From Gammaproteobacteria bacterium (lineage in GTDB: Bacteria > Pseudomonadota > Gammaproteobacteria > Chromatiales > Chromatiaceae): a stretch of DNA of 5,744 nt. Of this stretch, positions 1 to 5,744 are shown in pieces. Positions within the stretch are counted from its first letter, which is position 1, and every line of letters begins with the position of its first letter. The position numbers were made by a program, and so were the translations under genes. The notes under the pieces are model-generated. The model was given only the letters and a program-made list of their open reading frames with translations, ran no database searches and had not been told where the DNA came from. Location: positions 1 to 5,744 of the forward strand of contig JAJRUY010000286.1 in NCBI GenBank assembly GCA_024277555.1. Direction: 5' to 3'.

Positions 1-52
1 GATTTACCTGCATCCTTGTTTCATGCACCCATAACCGTTTGCCCATGATCTT

Positions 53-68
53 TGTCACATAGGTGACA
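53..68. promoter_or_regulatory. Perfect 16-bp palindrome, possible operator
   Basis: TGTCAC and GTGACA form perfect 6-bp arms around the 4-nt centre ATAG. A short dyad with a 4-nt spacer is the shape of a site for a dimeric helix-turn-helix regulator. It does not match the CRP (TGTGA-N6-TCACA) or FNR (TTGAT-N4-ATCAA) consensus. It lies 175 bp upstream of the small plus-strand gene. It also lies just upstream of a short minus-strand frame that leaves the window at the left edge. No convincing promoter was found beside it: GTGACA at 63-68 resembles a -35 box, but no good -10 sits at the right spacing. A chance palindrome of this size is possible. Confidence 0.25.
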
Positions 69-125
69 GCACCAGGATTTCCTATCTTCTATGCTTTTAT
101 TGATTTATGGGCACCTCGAAAAAAC

Positions 126-194
126 GTCATTCCGGCGGAAGCCGGAATCCAGACAAATCAACAGGTTGTGGATACCGGCCTGCGCCGGTATGAC
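126..194. repeat. REP-like doublet: two inverted palindromic hairpin units
   Basis: Two 27-bp units (126-152, and 168-194 on the opposite strand) face each other across a 15-bp spacer. Each has a perfect 8-bp stem and a 4-nt loop: ATTCCGGC-GGAA-GCCGGAAT at 129-148 and ATACCGGC-CTGC-GCCGGTAT at 172-191. The outer ends GTCAT and ATGAC are also inverted repeats, so the element as a whole can fold. The units match at 22 of 27 positions. This is the architecture of the intergenic REP/BIME elements scattered through many beta- and gammaproteobacterial genomes, which are often mobilised by RAYT-type transposases. When translated, such units give the familiar spurious peptide VIPAEAGIQ, as here. No transposase gene is present in the window. 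Effects on mRNA stability or gyrase and IHF binding are known for other REPs but cannot be seen here. Confidence 0.85.
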
Positions 195-243
195 AATTAT
201 TCGAGGCTCCCTTATGTGAAAATTACTTTTTTGATAAAAAGAT

Positions 244-585
244 ATGGAAAAAGCAAGCAGCTGCATTGCTGTATTCATGAAGTATTCGGATGCCAGAGAA
301 GCCATTGAAAAGATTGTGGATGCGGGTGTTGATCACAGCCGGATATCATTGGTAGGGGAAGAAATCCAGGAAGGAAAGGTGGCTGCTGACGGGGCTTCTG
401 CGCTGGATGATGATCTCCGCCAGCTTGGTGTGCAGGAAGAAAATCTGCATTGTTATAAACATCTGATGCTGGGTGGCGCATATTTGGTAGTTGTCAGTGG
501 TGACTACGTGGAGGTGAGTCGGGCTTTTGATTTTCTCGAAAGATACAATCAGGCAGAGGTTTTTGTCCATTTTAACGCCCCTTGA
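244..585 (+). CDS. Small YflT/GSP17M-like general stress family protein
   Basis: This 113-residue soluble protein has no signal peptide or membrane segment. The N-terminal part (about residues 6-40, including AVFMKYSDAREAIEKIVDAG and then ISLVGEE) has the strand-helix-strand pattern of the YflT/GSP17M domain, in which a helix pairs and indexes adjacent residues. The C-terminal part (about 59-95, with LGVQEENLHCYKHLMLGGAY then LVVVSG) matches the second half of that family, where a short helix precedes a buried beta strand. Many family members carry a glycine-rich hydrophobic stretch between the halves. Here it is replaced by a short polar linker (about 41-58). The start is fixed by in-frame stops at 232 and 235, and ATG 244 is the first start after them. 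The next ATG (277) would remove the first strand. No good Shine-Dalgarno is visible. The gene converges on glgP. Family assignment is by pattern recognition. The biochemical role is unknown, and a stress link is only inferred from the family. Confidence 0.7.
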   Translation: MEKASSCIAVFMKYSDAREAIEKIVDAGVDHSRISLVGEEIQEGKVAADGASALDDDLRQLGVQEENLHCYKHLMLGGAYLVVVSGDYVEVSRAFDFLERYNQAEVFVHFNAP

Positions 586-660
586 GAAAAGGTGTTATTT
601 GTGTGTCTGCAAAGGCATTTTGGGCACAAGACACCAGTTTACGACTTGTTCAGAGGTTCC
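586..660. other. Convergent intergenic gap between the small gene and glgP
   Basis: Both flanking genes end here, so transcription from each side must stop in or beyond these 75 bases. GTGTCT (603-608) and AGACAC (629-634) can pair around a 20-nt loop. The loop is large, and no run of T follows on either strand, so it does not qualify as an intrinsic terminator. Termination may be Rho-dependent or use a weak structure. Confidence 0.5.
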
Positions 661-3165
661 TCAGTGTTGCCACAGGATAAGGTTTTCCTCAAGAGGTATT
701 TGTACGCCCGGGTAGCAGGGGATTACTCGTGCCGTGTAGTCTGAAGCCGGTCGTTGAGCGGCGATGGCAATTTCATAGAGATAGCCATTTACAGCACCAG
801 CAAGTTTCTCTACACGGCGAAAGGAGTGGCATTCCGGTTCATCTCCCTCAACGGAGTCGGCATAGAGTTCCACCCGCACCATATCCGGGCCAAGATCGTC
901 AAGATAGAGCTGAACCTGAAAATAGAAGAACTTTTCGTTATTGGTGATTTGCAGATTGCCAAAACGGATGGCTTGCCAGTGTTGTTCCAGCTGCTGTTTC
1001 CAGGCCACAATTCTTTTTGCCTCTGCGCCATTTTTCAAGCAGCGCTTTTTCAATAGTTGTGCCATGGGCAGATAATGGTTTTCGACATATTCCCGCACCA
1101 TTCGGTTGCTGGAGTAGGCTGGCGTCAGTGTTGCCATGCTGCTGCGCATACGGTCTACCCAGGCCTCAGGTACTCCATGATGATTGCGCTGATAAAATTC
1201 CGGCACGATATGTTGCTCCAGGCAGTCATACAGGCACTGTGCTTCCTGGCGATCCCAATCGGGGTCTGAATCGTGTTCCTGCCCGTCGCCAAGAGCCCAG
1301 CCTACTTTGGGTTGCCAGGCTTCGGCCCACCAGCCATCCAGCTCGGAAAGGTTGAGGCCACCATTTACCAGCACTTTCATGCCACTGGTTCCACAGGCTT
1401 CCCAGGGGCGGCGGGGGGTGTTTATCCATACATCTACGCCTTCAATCAAATGGCTGGCCATGAGCAGATCGTAATCCACCAGAAACACGACATGCTGTTG
1501 CAACCGGAAGTTGTTGATGAAATGAATCCATTCACGGATCATGGCCTGTCCATCCCTATCCTGCGGGTGAGCCTTTCCGGCAATCACCAGTTGTACGGGA
1601 TAGTCCGTGCGCGCAAGAATCCGGGCTAGCCGCTGTTTGTCTTGTAACAACAGATTCGGGCGCTTGTAAGTGGCAAATCGCCGTGCAAAACCCAGCGTCA
1701 GGGCATTGGGGTCAAGTGCAACCCCGGTGCCTTGTGGTTGAGACAGACACTGGGAATGTTGTGCATGAATCCATTCGATGAGGTGTTGTCGGTTGCGGGT
1801 GCGCATTTCCCATAGATCGGTGTCTGTTACGTTTAATACGGCTTCGCTGATTTTTCGAAGGTCTTCACGCCAGCGTTCCTTTCCGCATATTTTTGTCCAC
1901 AGACGATCAGATTCTGATGAGTCCCAGCTGGATGCATGTACGCCATTGGTGACGCTTGTGATTGGCACTTCCTTCTCGGGCCAGCGCGGAAACAGGGGCT
2001 GAAACAGGTGGCGGCTGACTTTTCCGTGCAGGCGGCTGACGCCATTGACTGCGCCGCTTCCGTGAATGGCGAGCCAGGCCATGTTGAATGACTCATTGAG
2101 AGCATCGGGGCGGCTGCGTCCCATTGCCAGTATTTCGTCAATAGAAATATGGGCACTGCCTGCCCAGGAGCCGAGATAGTATTTGAGTAACGCCGGGGGG
2201 AATTGATCAAAACCGGCTGCTACTGGTGTATGTGTAGTAAACAGGTTGCCGGGGCGTGTAGCAGTCAGTGCTGTGGGGAAATCTACTGTTTCTTTTTGCA
2301 TATAAGACCGGGCACGTTCAAGGATGCAAAAGGCTGCATGACCTTCATTAAGGTGGCAGATGTCGGGTTCCCGGTTCAATGCTTGCAGCAGGCGGTAGCC
2401 GCCGATACCCAGAATTATTTCCTGTTGCAAACGTCGTTCGGAGCCGCCACCGTAGAGCTCACTGGTGATCCCGCGATCTGCCGGCCCATTTAAAGGATCA
2501 TTGCTGTCGAGTAGATACAGAACAACACGCCCAACCTGAGCCTGCCATGCGCGCAAGCGCAACTTTCGCCCGGGGAGCTGGATAGATATGCGCAGCCATT
2601 CACCTTCCTCTGTGCGTACGGGTACTACTGGCATCTGGGTTGGGTCATTGAATGGATAAAAAGCCAACTGGTTTCCATCACTGTCCAGAGCCTGGCGGAA
2701 GTATCCCTGCTGATAGAGCAAGCCAACAGCCTGCAATGGCACGCCAAGCTCGCTGCAGGTCTTGAGATAGTCACCAGCCAGCACTCCAAGCCCCCCTGAA
2801 TAGAGGGGCAGGGCTTCGCTGATTCCGTATTCCATACAGAAATATGCAGTGGATCGGAAATCACTGTCGGCATGGAGATGGGAAAACCAGGTGTCGGCCT
2901 GAAGGGTGCTGTTTTGTTCCTCCCGCAAGTTTTGTAGCAAGCGCCGGAAACCCTTGTCATTTGCCAGCGTCTTTAATCGCCGCAGACTGACTGTTTGCAG
3001 GATCAGCCAGGGGTTGTGTGTGTGATGCCACAGTACCTCATCCACACATTGCCATAATTTGTCCGCCACATGATTCCAGGACCAGCGCAGATCCAGCGCC
3101 AGCAGTCGCAAATCATCCAGTTCTGGAGGCAGATCAGGGCGTAGTTCATAGGGGCTGGGGTTCAT
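661..3165 (-). CDS. glgP: Alpha-glucan (glycogen) phosphorylase, TIGR02094-type
   Basis: This 834-residue PLP enzyme removes terminal glucose from glycogen or maltodextrin with phosphate, giving glucose-1-phosphate in the cytosol. The N-terminal region (about 13-110) has the LALDLRWSWNH pattern of the DUF3417 domain that marks this phosphorylase branch rather than the classical E. coli GlgP/MalP branch. Next come the conserved block CMEYGISEALPLYSGGLGVL (110-129), LNEGHAAF (272-279), HTP (312-314) and TNGVH (406-410). The phosphate-site motif RRFATYKR is at 495-502. EACGTSGMK (589-597) carries K597, the expected PLP Schiff-base lysine. About 140 residues follow the last core motifs as a C-terminal extension rich in predicted beta strands. 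All key residues seen are intact. ATG 3165 lies 3 nt after the xfp stop. A purine-rich GGGGAAG (3180-3174) inside the last xfp codons can serve as its ribosome binding site. It is the last gene of the operon. Glycogen versus shorter maltodextrins as the true substrate cannot be settled from sequence. Confidence 0.94.
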   Translation of the reverse strand: MNPSPYELRPDLPPELDDLRLLALDLRWSWNHVADKLWQCVDEVLWHHTHNPWLILQTVSLRRLKTLANDKGFRRLLQNLREEQNSTLQADTWFSHLHADSDFRSTAYFCMEYGISEALPLYSGGLGVLAGDYLKTCSELGVPLQAVGLLYQQGYFRQALDSDGNQLAFYPFNDPTQMPVVPVRTEEGEWLRISIQLPGRKLRLRAWQAQVGRVVLYLLDSNDPLNGPADRGITSELYGGGSERRLQQEIILGIGGYRLLQALNREPDICHLNEGHAAFCILERARSYMQKETVDFPTALTATRPGNLFTTHTPVAAGFDQFPPALLKYYLGSWAGSAHISIDEILAMGRSRPDALNESFNMAWLAIHGSGAVNGVSRLHGKVSRHLFQPLFPRWPEKEVPITSVTNGVHASSWDSSESDRLWTKICGKERWREDLRKISEAVLNVTDTDLWEMRTRNRQHLIEWIHAQHSQCLSQPQGTGVALDPNALTLGFARRFATYKRPNLLLQDKQRLARILARTDYPVQLVIAGKAHPQDRDGQAMIREWIHFINNFRLQQHVVFLVDYDLLMASHLIEGVDVWINTPRRPWEACGTSGMKVLVNGGLNLSELDGWWAEAWQPKVGWALGDGQEHDSDPDWDRQEAQCLYDCLEQHIVPEFYQRNHHGVPEAWVDRMRSSMATLTPAYSSNRMVREYVENHYLPMAQLLKKRCLKNGAEAKRIVAWKQQLEQHWQAIRFGNLQITNNEKFFYFQVQLYLDDLGPDMVRVELYADSVEGDEPECHSFRRVEKLAGAVNGYLYEIAIAAQRPASDYTARVIPCYPGVQIPLEENLILWQH

Positions 3166-3168
3166 TTT

Positions 3169-5553
3169 TCAATCTTCCCCGGTAGGATCGCCAGGCCATT
3201 TCCAGTCGCGTATCTCCGGCATATCTTCACCGTGAGTGATTATGTATTCATGGTGCTCCACCAGTTTGTTAAGCATGTATTGATGAATATGCCCGGCCTG
3301 ATCTTCAAGAGCCGCTACGCGATCCGCCACATCCATAACCAGATGAAAGCGATCCAGGTCATTACGCACTACCATATCAAAGGGTGTGGTGGTGGTGCCT
3401 TCTTCCTTGTAGCCACGCACATGCAGCTGTGCATGAAATTTGCGCCGATAGGTGAGGCGGTGAATCAACCAGGGATATCCATGAAAGGCGAAGATAACTG
3501 GAGTGTTGATGCCGAACAATGCATCGAAATCACTATCGGACAGGCCGTGAGGATGTTCTTCATGAGGCTGCAATGTCATCAGGTCAACGATGTTGATGAC
3601 GCGGATACGCAGTGTTGGCGCATGTTGATGGAGCAGATCCACTGCTGCCAGGGTTTCAATGGCAGGAACATCGCCACAGCAGGCCATGATCACATCCGGT
3701 TTGCCTTGCTGATCGTTGCTGGCCCATTCCCAGATGCCGATTCCAACACTGCAATGCTTGATGGCTGCGTCCATGCTCAGCCATTGTGGCTCAGGCTGTT
3801 TGCCGGCGACGATGACATTTACCAGGTTACGGGAATTCAGGCATTGATGGGTCACATACAACAGGCTGTTGGCGTCGGGTGGAAGATAGACGCGCACAAT
3901 GTCGGCCTTTTTGTTGACTACATGATCTAGAAAGCCAGGGTCCTGATGGGAAAAGCCATTGTGATCCTGGCGCCAGACATGGGAAGTCAGCAGGATATTA
4001 AGAGAGGCTATATCTGCGCGCCAGGGCACTTCATTGCACACCTTCAGCCATTTTGCATGCTGGTTGAACATGGAGTCTACGATATGAATAAAGGCTTCAT
4101 AGCAGGAGAACAGACCATGACGACCGGTAAGAAGATAGCCCTCCAGCCAACCCTGGCAGGTATGCTCGGAAAGAATTTCCATTACCCGCCCGTCGGCTGC
4201 CAAATGATCATCATAGTCATAGATCGAGGCCATCCATGTGCGGTTGGTTACTTCAAACAGGGCGGAGAGCCGGTTGGAGGCGGTTTCATCCGGCCCCATG
4301 ATGCGGAAGTTGGCCGTCTCCATGTTGAGCTGCATGGTGTCACGCAGATAGTTCCCCATTATCCGGGTGGCTTCTCCCAGTGTTGCGCCGGGCTGTGTTA
4401 CCGGCACGGCATATTGTTTATAGTCCGGCAGATGCAGGGGCTTGAGCAGCAACCCACCGTTGGCATGGGGATTGGCTCCCATACGTTGTTTTCCCTGAGG
4501 AGCCAGGGCAGCAATCTCTGGTTTAAGCCAGCCGTTTTCAGTGAACAGCTCTTCAGGCTTATAACTTTTCATCCAGCTTTCGAGAATCCTGATGTGCTCT
4601 GGTGTGGTAGCTGCCGGAATCGGGACCTGGTGGGCGCGCCAGAAGTCTTCTACCTTTAGTCCATCCACTTCCTTGGGGCCGGTCCAACCCTTGGGGGTGC
4701 GCAGGATGATCATGGGCCAGCGGGGCAGATGATGAATGTTTTCTTCCCTGGATTGCGCTTGGATGTTATCTATTTCTTCTATTACGCGTTCGAATGTCGC
4801 TGCAAGTTGCTGATGAATCAGCAACGGATCGTTGCCCTCCACTACATAGGGATGATAGCCATATCCCTGAAACAGTCTTTCAAGATCCTCTGAATCGATA
4901 CGCGCCAACAGGGTGGGGTTGGCAATCTTGTAGCCATTCAGATGCAATACAGGAAGAACTGCACCATCCCTTGCTGGATTGATAAACTTGTTACCATGCC
5001 AGGCAGCGGCCAGGGGGCCGGTTTCTGCTTCGCCGTCACCGATCACGCACAGGGCGAGTAAATTCGGGTTATCAAGCACGGCACCAAAAGCATGAGACAG
5101 GGAATATCCTAGTTCACCACCTTCATTAATGGATCCCGGCGTCTCCGGGGCGCAATGGCTGGGGATGCCTCCGGGGAATGAAAATTGTTTAAACAGGCGT
5201 TTCATGCCTTCTTTGTCCTGGGAAATATCAGGATACAGTTCGCTGTAGCTGCCTTCCATCCAGGTATTGGCTACCAGTGCGGGGCCACCATGACCAGGGC
5301 CGGTAATGAAAATTGCATCGAGGTTATTACGCTTTATCATCCGGTTCATATGTACATACAGCAGGTTCAGTCCGGGGGTTGTGCCCCAGTGCCCCAGGCG
5401 GCGGGGTTTGATATGTTCCGGCTTTAGGGGTTCCTCCAGCAGTGGGTTGTCCATGAGGAAAATCTGACCCGCTGAAAGATAGTTGGCTGCACGCCACCAG
5501 GCGTGAATTTCCTCTAGCTCTGTTGCCGACAGGGGCGATATGAGTCTGGTCAT
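3169..5553 (-). CDS. xfp: Phosphoketolase (xylulose-5-phosphate/fructose-6-phosphate)
   Basis: This 794-residue thiamine-diphosphate enzyme is full length for its family (about 790-825). It splits xylulose-5-phosphate with phosphate to acetyl phosphate and glyceraldehyde-3-phosphate. Many homologues also split fructose-6-phosphate to acetyl phosphate and erythrose-4-phosphate. The N-terminal domain (about 1-365) carries LGHWGTTPG (53-61, catalytic H55), GPGHGG (85-90, H88), SHCAPETPG (132-140), the signature EGGELGY (144-150) and GDGE (172-175), with N206 in LNGYKI completing the Mg-ThDP site. The middle domain (about 385-560) has GPDETASNR (420-428), SEHTCQGWLEGYLLTGRHG (462-480), which probably holds the glutamate that activates ThDP (likely E463), and QDHNGFSHQDPG (529-540, H531 and H536). 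The C-terminal domain (about 590-790) includes RVINIVDLMTL and FAFHGYPWLIH. No key residue is missing. ATG 5553 overlaps the ackA stop as ATGA, with AAGGAA 8-9 nt upstream. Adjacency to ackA fits direct use of its acetyl phosphate. Specificity for one or both sugars cannot be read from the sequence. Confidence 0.97.
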   Translation of the reverse strand: MTRLISPLSATELEEIHAWWRAANYLSAGQIFLMDNPLLEEPLKPEHIKPRRLGHWGTTPGLNLLYVHMNRMIKRNNLDAIFITGPGHGGPALVANTWMEGSYSELYPDISQDKEGMKRLFKQFSFPGGIPSHCAPETPGSINEGGELGYSLSHAFGAVLDNPNLLALCVIGDGEAETGPLAAAWHGNKFINPARDGAVLPVLHLNGYKIANPTLLARIDSEDLERLFQGYGYHPYVVEGNDPLLIHQQLAATFERVIEEIDNIQAQSREENIHHLPRWPMIILRTPKGWTGPKEVDGLKVEDFWRAHQVPIPAATTPEHIRILESWMKSYKPEELFTENGWLKPEIAALAPQGKQRMGANPHANGGLLLKPLHLPDYKQYAVPVTQPGATLGEATRIMGNYLRDTMQLNMETANFRIMGPDETASNRLSALFEVTNRTWMASIYDYDDHLAADGRVMEILSEHTCQGWLEGYLLTGRHGLFSCYEAFIHIVDSMFNQHAKWLKVCNEVPWRADIASLNILLTSHVWRQDHNGFSHQDPGFLDHVVNKKADIVRVYLPPDANSLLYVTHQCLNSRNLVNVIVAGKQPEPQWLSMDAAIKHCSVGIGIWEWASNDQQGKPDVIMACCGDVPAIETLAAVDLLHQHAPTLRIRVINIVDLMTLQPHEEHPHGLSDSDFDALFGINTPVIFAFHGYPWLIHRLTYRRKFHAQLHVRGYKEEGTTTTPFDMVVRNDLDRFHLVMDVADRVAALEDQAGHIHQYMLNKLVEHHEYIITHGEDMPEIRDWKWPGDPTGED
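3174..3180 (-). promoter_or_regulatory. Ribosome binding site of glgP within the xfp 3' end
   Basis: GGGGAAG on the minus strand lies about 8-10 nt before the glgP ATG (3165) and is part of the final xfp codons. With only 3 nt between the xfp stop and the glgP ATG, ribosomes finishing xfp can restart on glgP, which supports coupled translation. The match to the anti-Shine-Dalgarno sequence is partial. Confidence 0.55.
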
Positions 5554-5744
5554 GTTTGGGTTTCCTTGCTGTTTGTATTGGCTGTGCCTGAGGTATCGTC
5601 ATTCTGCATCACGGAATAAACATGCCTGGCGATAACTTGTTCTTCATTGGTTGGAAGAACCCAGACAGACACCTTGCTGTCTGCCAGGCTTATCCGGGTT
5701 TTGTTTTGGCTATTGGCATGGAGATCGATTTTGATTCCCATCCA
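5550..5744 (-). CDS. ackA: Acetate kinase, C-terminal fragment (cut by window edge)
   Basis: The last 64 codons of acetate kinase are present; the 5' part lies beyond the right edge, so the ATG at 5741 is an internal codon and not a start. The enzyme transfers phosphate from acetyl phosphate to ADP, giving ATP and acetate in the cytosol. The visible part matches the C-terminus of the family: GIKIDLHANS, then RIS, then SKVSVWVLPTNEEQVIARH. The first glutamate of TNEE corresponds to Glu384 of the Methanosarcina thermophila enzyme, a magnesium ligand. After ARH there is a polar tail of 23 residues (VYSVMQNDDTSGTANTNSKE then TQT), longer than the short end of the E. coli enzyme. The DNA for this tail contains the xfp ribosome binding site. 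The stop TGA (5552-5550) overlaps the xfp start by 4 nt, a sign of coupled translation. The fragment alone cannot show whether the rest is intact. Confidence 0.93.
   Translation of the reverse strand, partial: WMGIKIDLHANSQNKTRISLADSKVSVWVLPTNEEQVIARHVYSVMQNDDTSGTANTNSKETQT
5562..5567 (-). promoter_or_regulatory. Ribosome binding site of xfp within the ackA 3' end
   Basis: AAGGAA on the minus strand lies 8-9 nt before the xfp ATG (5553) and within the last codons of ackA. Together with the ATGA stop/start overlap it supports ATG 5553 as the true xfp start and coupled translation of the two genes. Confidence 0.75.

Larger units (their letters stand above)
1..243. other. Intergenic region, left edge of window
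   Basis: This stretch holds the palindrome at 53-68 and the REP doublet at 126-194, and no confident gene. The part just before the small gene (about 212-243) is AT-rich but has no clear -35/-10 pair. On the minus strand an open frame runs from about 88 off the left edge, with possible starts GTG at 58 and ATG at 46 (reading MGKRLWVHETRMQVN from the ATG). It could be the first codons of a divergent gene, but it has no ribosome binding site and too little sequence to judge. Confidence 0.6.

Noticed and set aside
1..58. Start of a divergent minus-strand gene (GTG 58 or ATG 46)
   Set aside because: Only 15-19 codons are in the window, there is no Shine-Dalgarno, and the residues match no family I know, so it is noted but not called.
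190..218. Promoter for the small gene using ATGACA (190-195) as -35 and TATGTG (213-218) as -10
   Set aside because: The -10 matches only 3 of 6 positions and the -35 is made of REP sequence, so support is too weak.
63..308. Open frames on both strands across the REP element
   Set aside because: Their only recognisable peptides, VIPAEAGIQ and VIPAQAGIH, are the well-known spurious translation of REP-type repeats, and the frames run into the small gene in a different frame or strand.
591..635. Inverted repeat in the convergent gap (GTGTCT with AGACAC, also GGTGT with ACACC) as a bidirectional terminator
   Set aside because: Stems are short, loops are 20 nt or more, and no T-tract follows the main stem on either strand.
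754..2493. Several plus-strand open frames of about 70-118 codons antisense to glgP
   Set aside because: All lie inside the phosphorylase gene with intact family motifs on the other strand. None has recognisable protein features.
3015..3024. Short TG dinucleotide run inside glgP as a phase-variation tract
   Set aside because: It has only five units, lies within conserved coding sequence, and the frame is intact.
3232..4659. Two long, nearly abutting plus-strand open frames (3232-3930 and 3946-4659) antisense to xfp
   Set aside because: They lie wholly within the conserved, intact phosphoketolase gene, show no recognisable domain, and are rich in Cys, His and Met as expected for antisense translation. 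They look like shadows.

Overview
The window is an ordinary chromosomal piece of what looks like a proteobacterium. GC is moderate (around 50%), spacing is tight, and a REP-type palindromic doublet is present of a sort common in beta- and gammaproteobacteria. Genes of this kind often occur in chemolithotrophs and methylotrophs that store glycogen. No marker gene fixes the taxon, so this placement is an inference.

Layout from left to right: positions 1-243 hold no confident gene. They contain a short perfect palindrome (53-68) and a 69-bp REP-like doublet made of two inverted hairpins (126-194). A small plus-strand gene (244-585) encodes a 113-residue protein resembling the YflT/GSP17M general stress family. 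After a 75-bp convergent gap, the rest of the window is one minus-strand gene series. Read in the direction of transcription it is the 3' end of acetate kinase (ackA, 5744-5550, cut by the window edge), phosphoketolase (xfp, 5553-3169) and alpha-glucan phosphorylase (glgP, 3165-661). The ackA stop and xfp start overlap as ATGA. The xfp stop and glgP start are 3 nt apart. This is almost certainly a single operon whose promoter lies beyond the right edge.

The three enzymes form a coherent energy route. The phosphorylase releases glucose-1-phosphate from stored glycogen. After conversion to fructose-6-phosphate or xylulose-5-phosphate by enzymes encoded elsewhere, phosphoketolase cleaves the sugar phosphate to acetyl phosphate. 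Acetate kinase then makes ATP and acetate. The cluster therefore looks built to draw ATP from stored glucan without oxygen or the full glycolytic pathway.

All the long plus-strand open frames under xfp and glgP look like antisense shadows. I found no tRNA, rRNA, CRISPR array, insertion sequence or convincing intrinsic terminator, and no sign of a wholly new system. The points most worth a second look are the three-gene translationally coupled operon, the structure-conserving differences in the REP doublet, and the shortened YflT-like protein.
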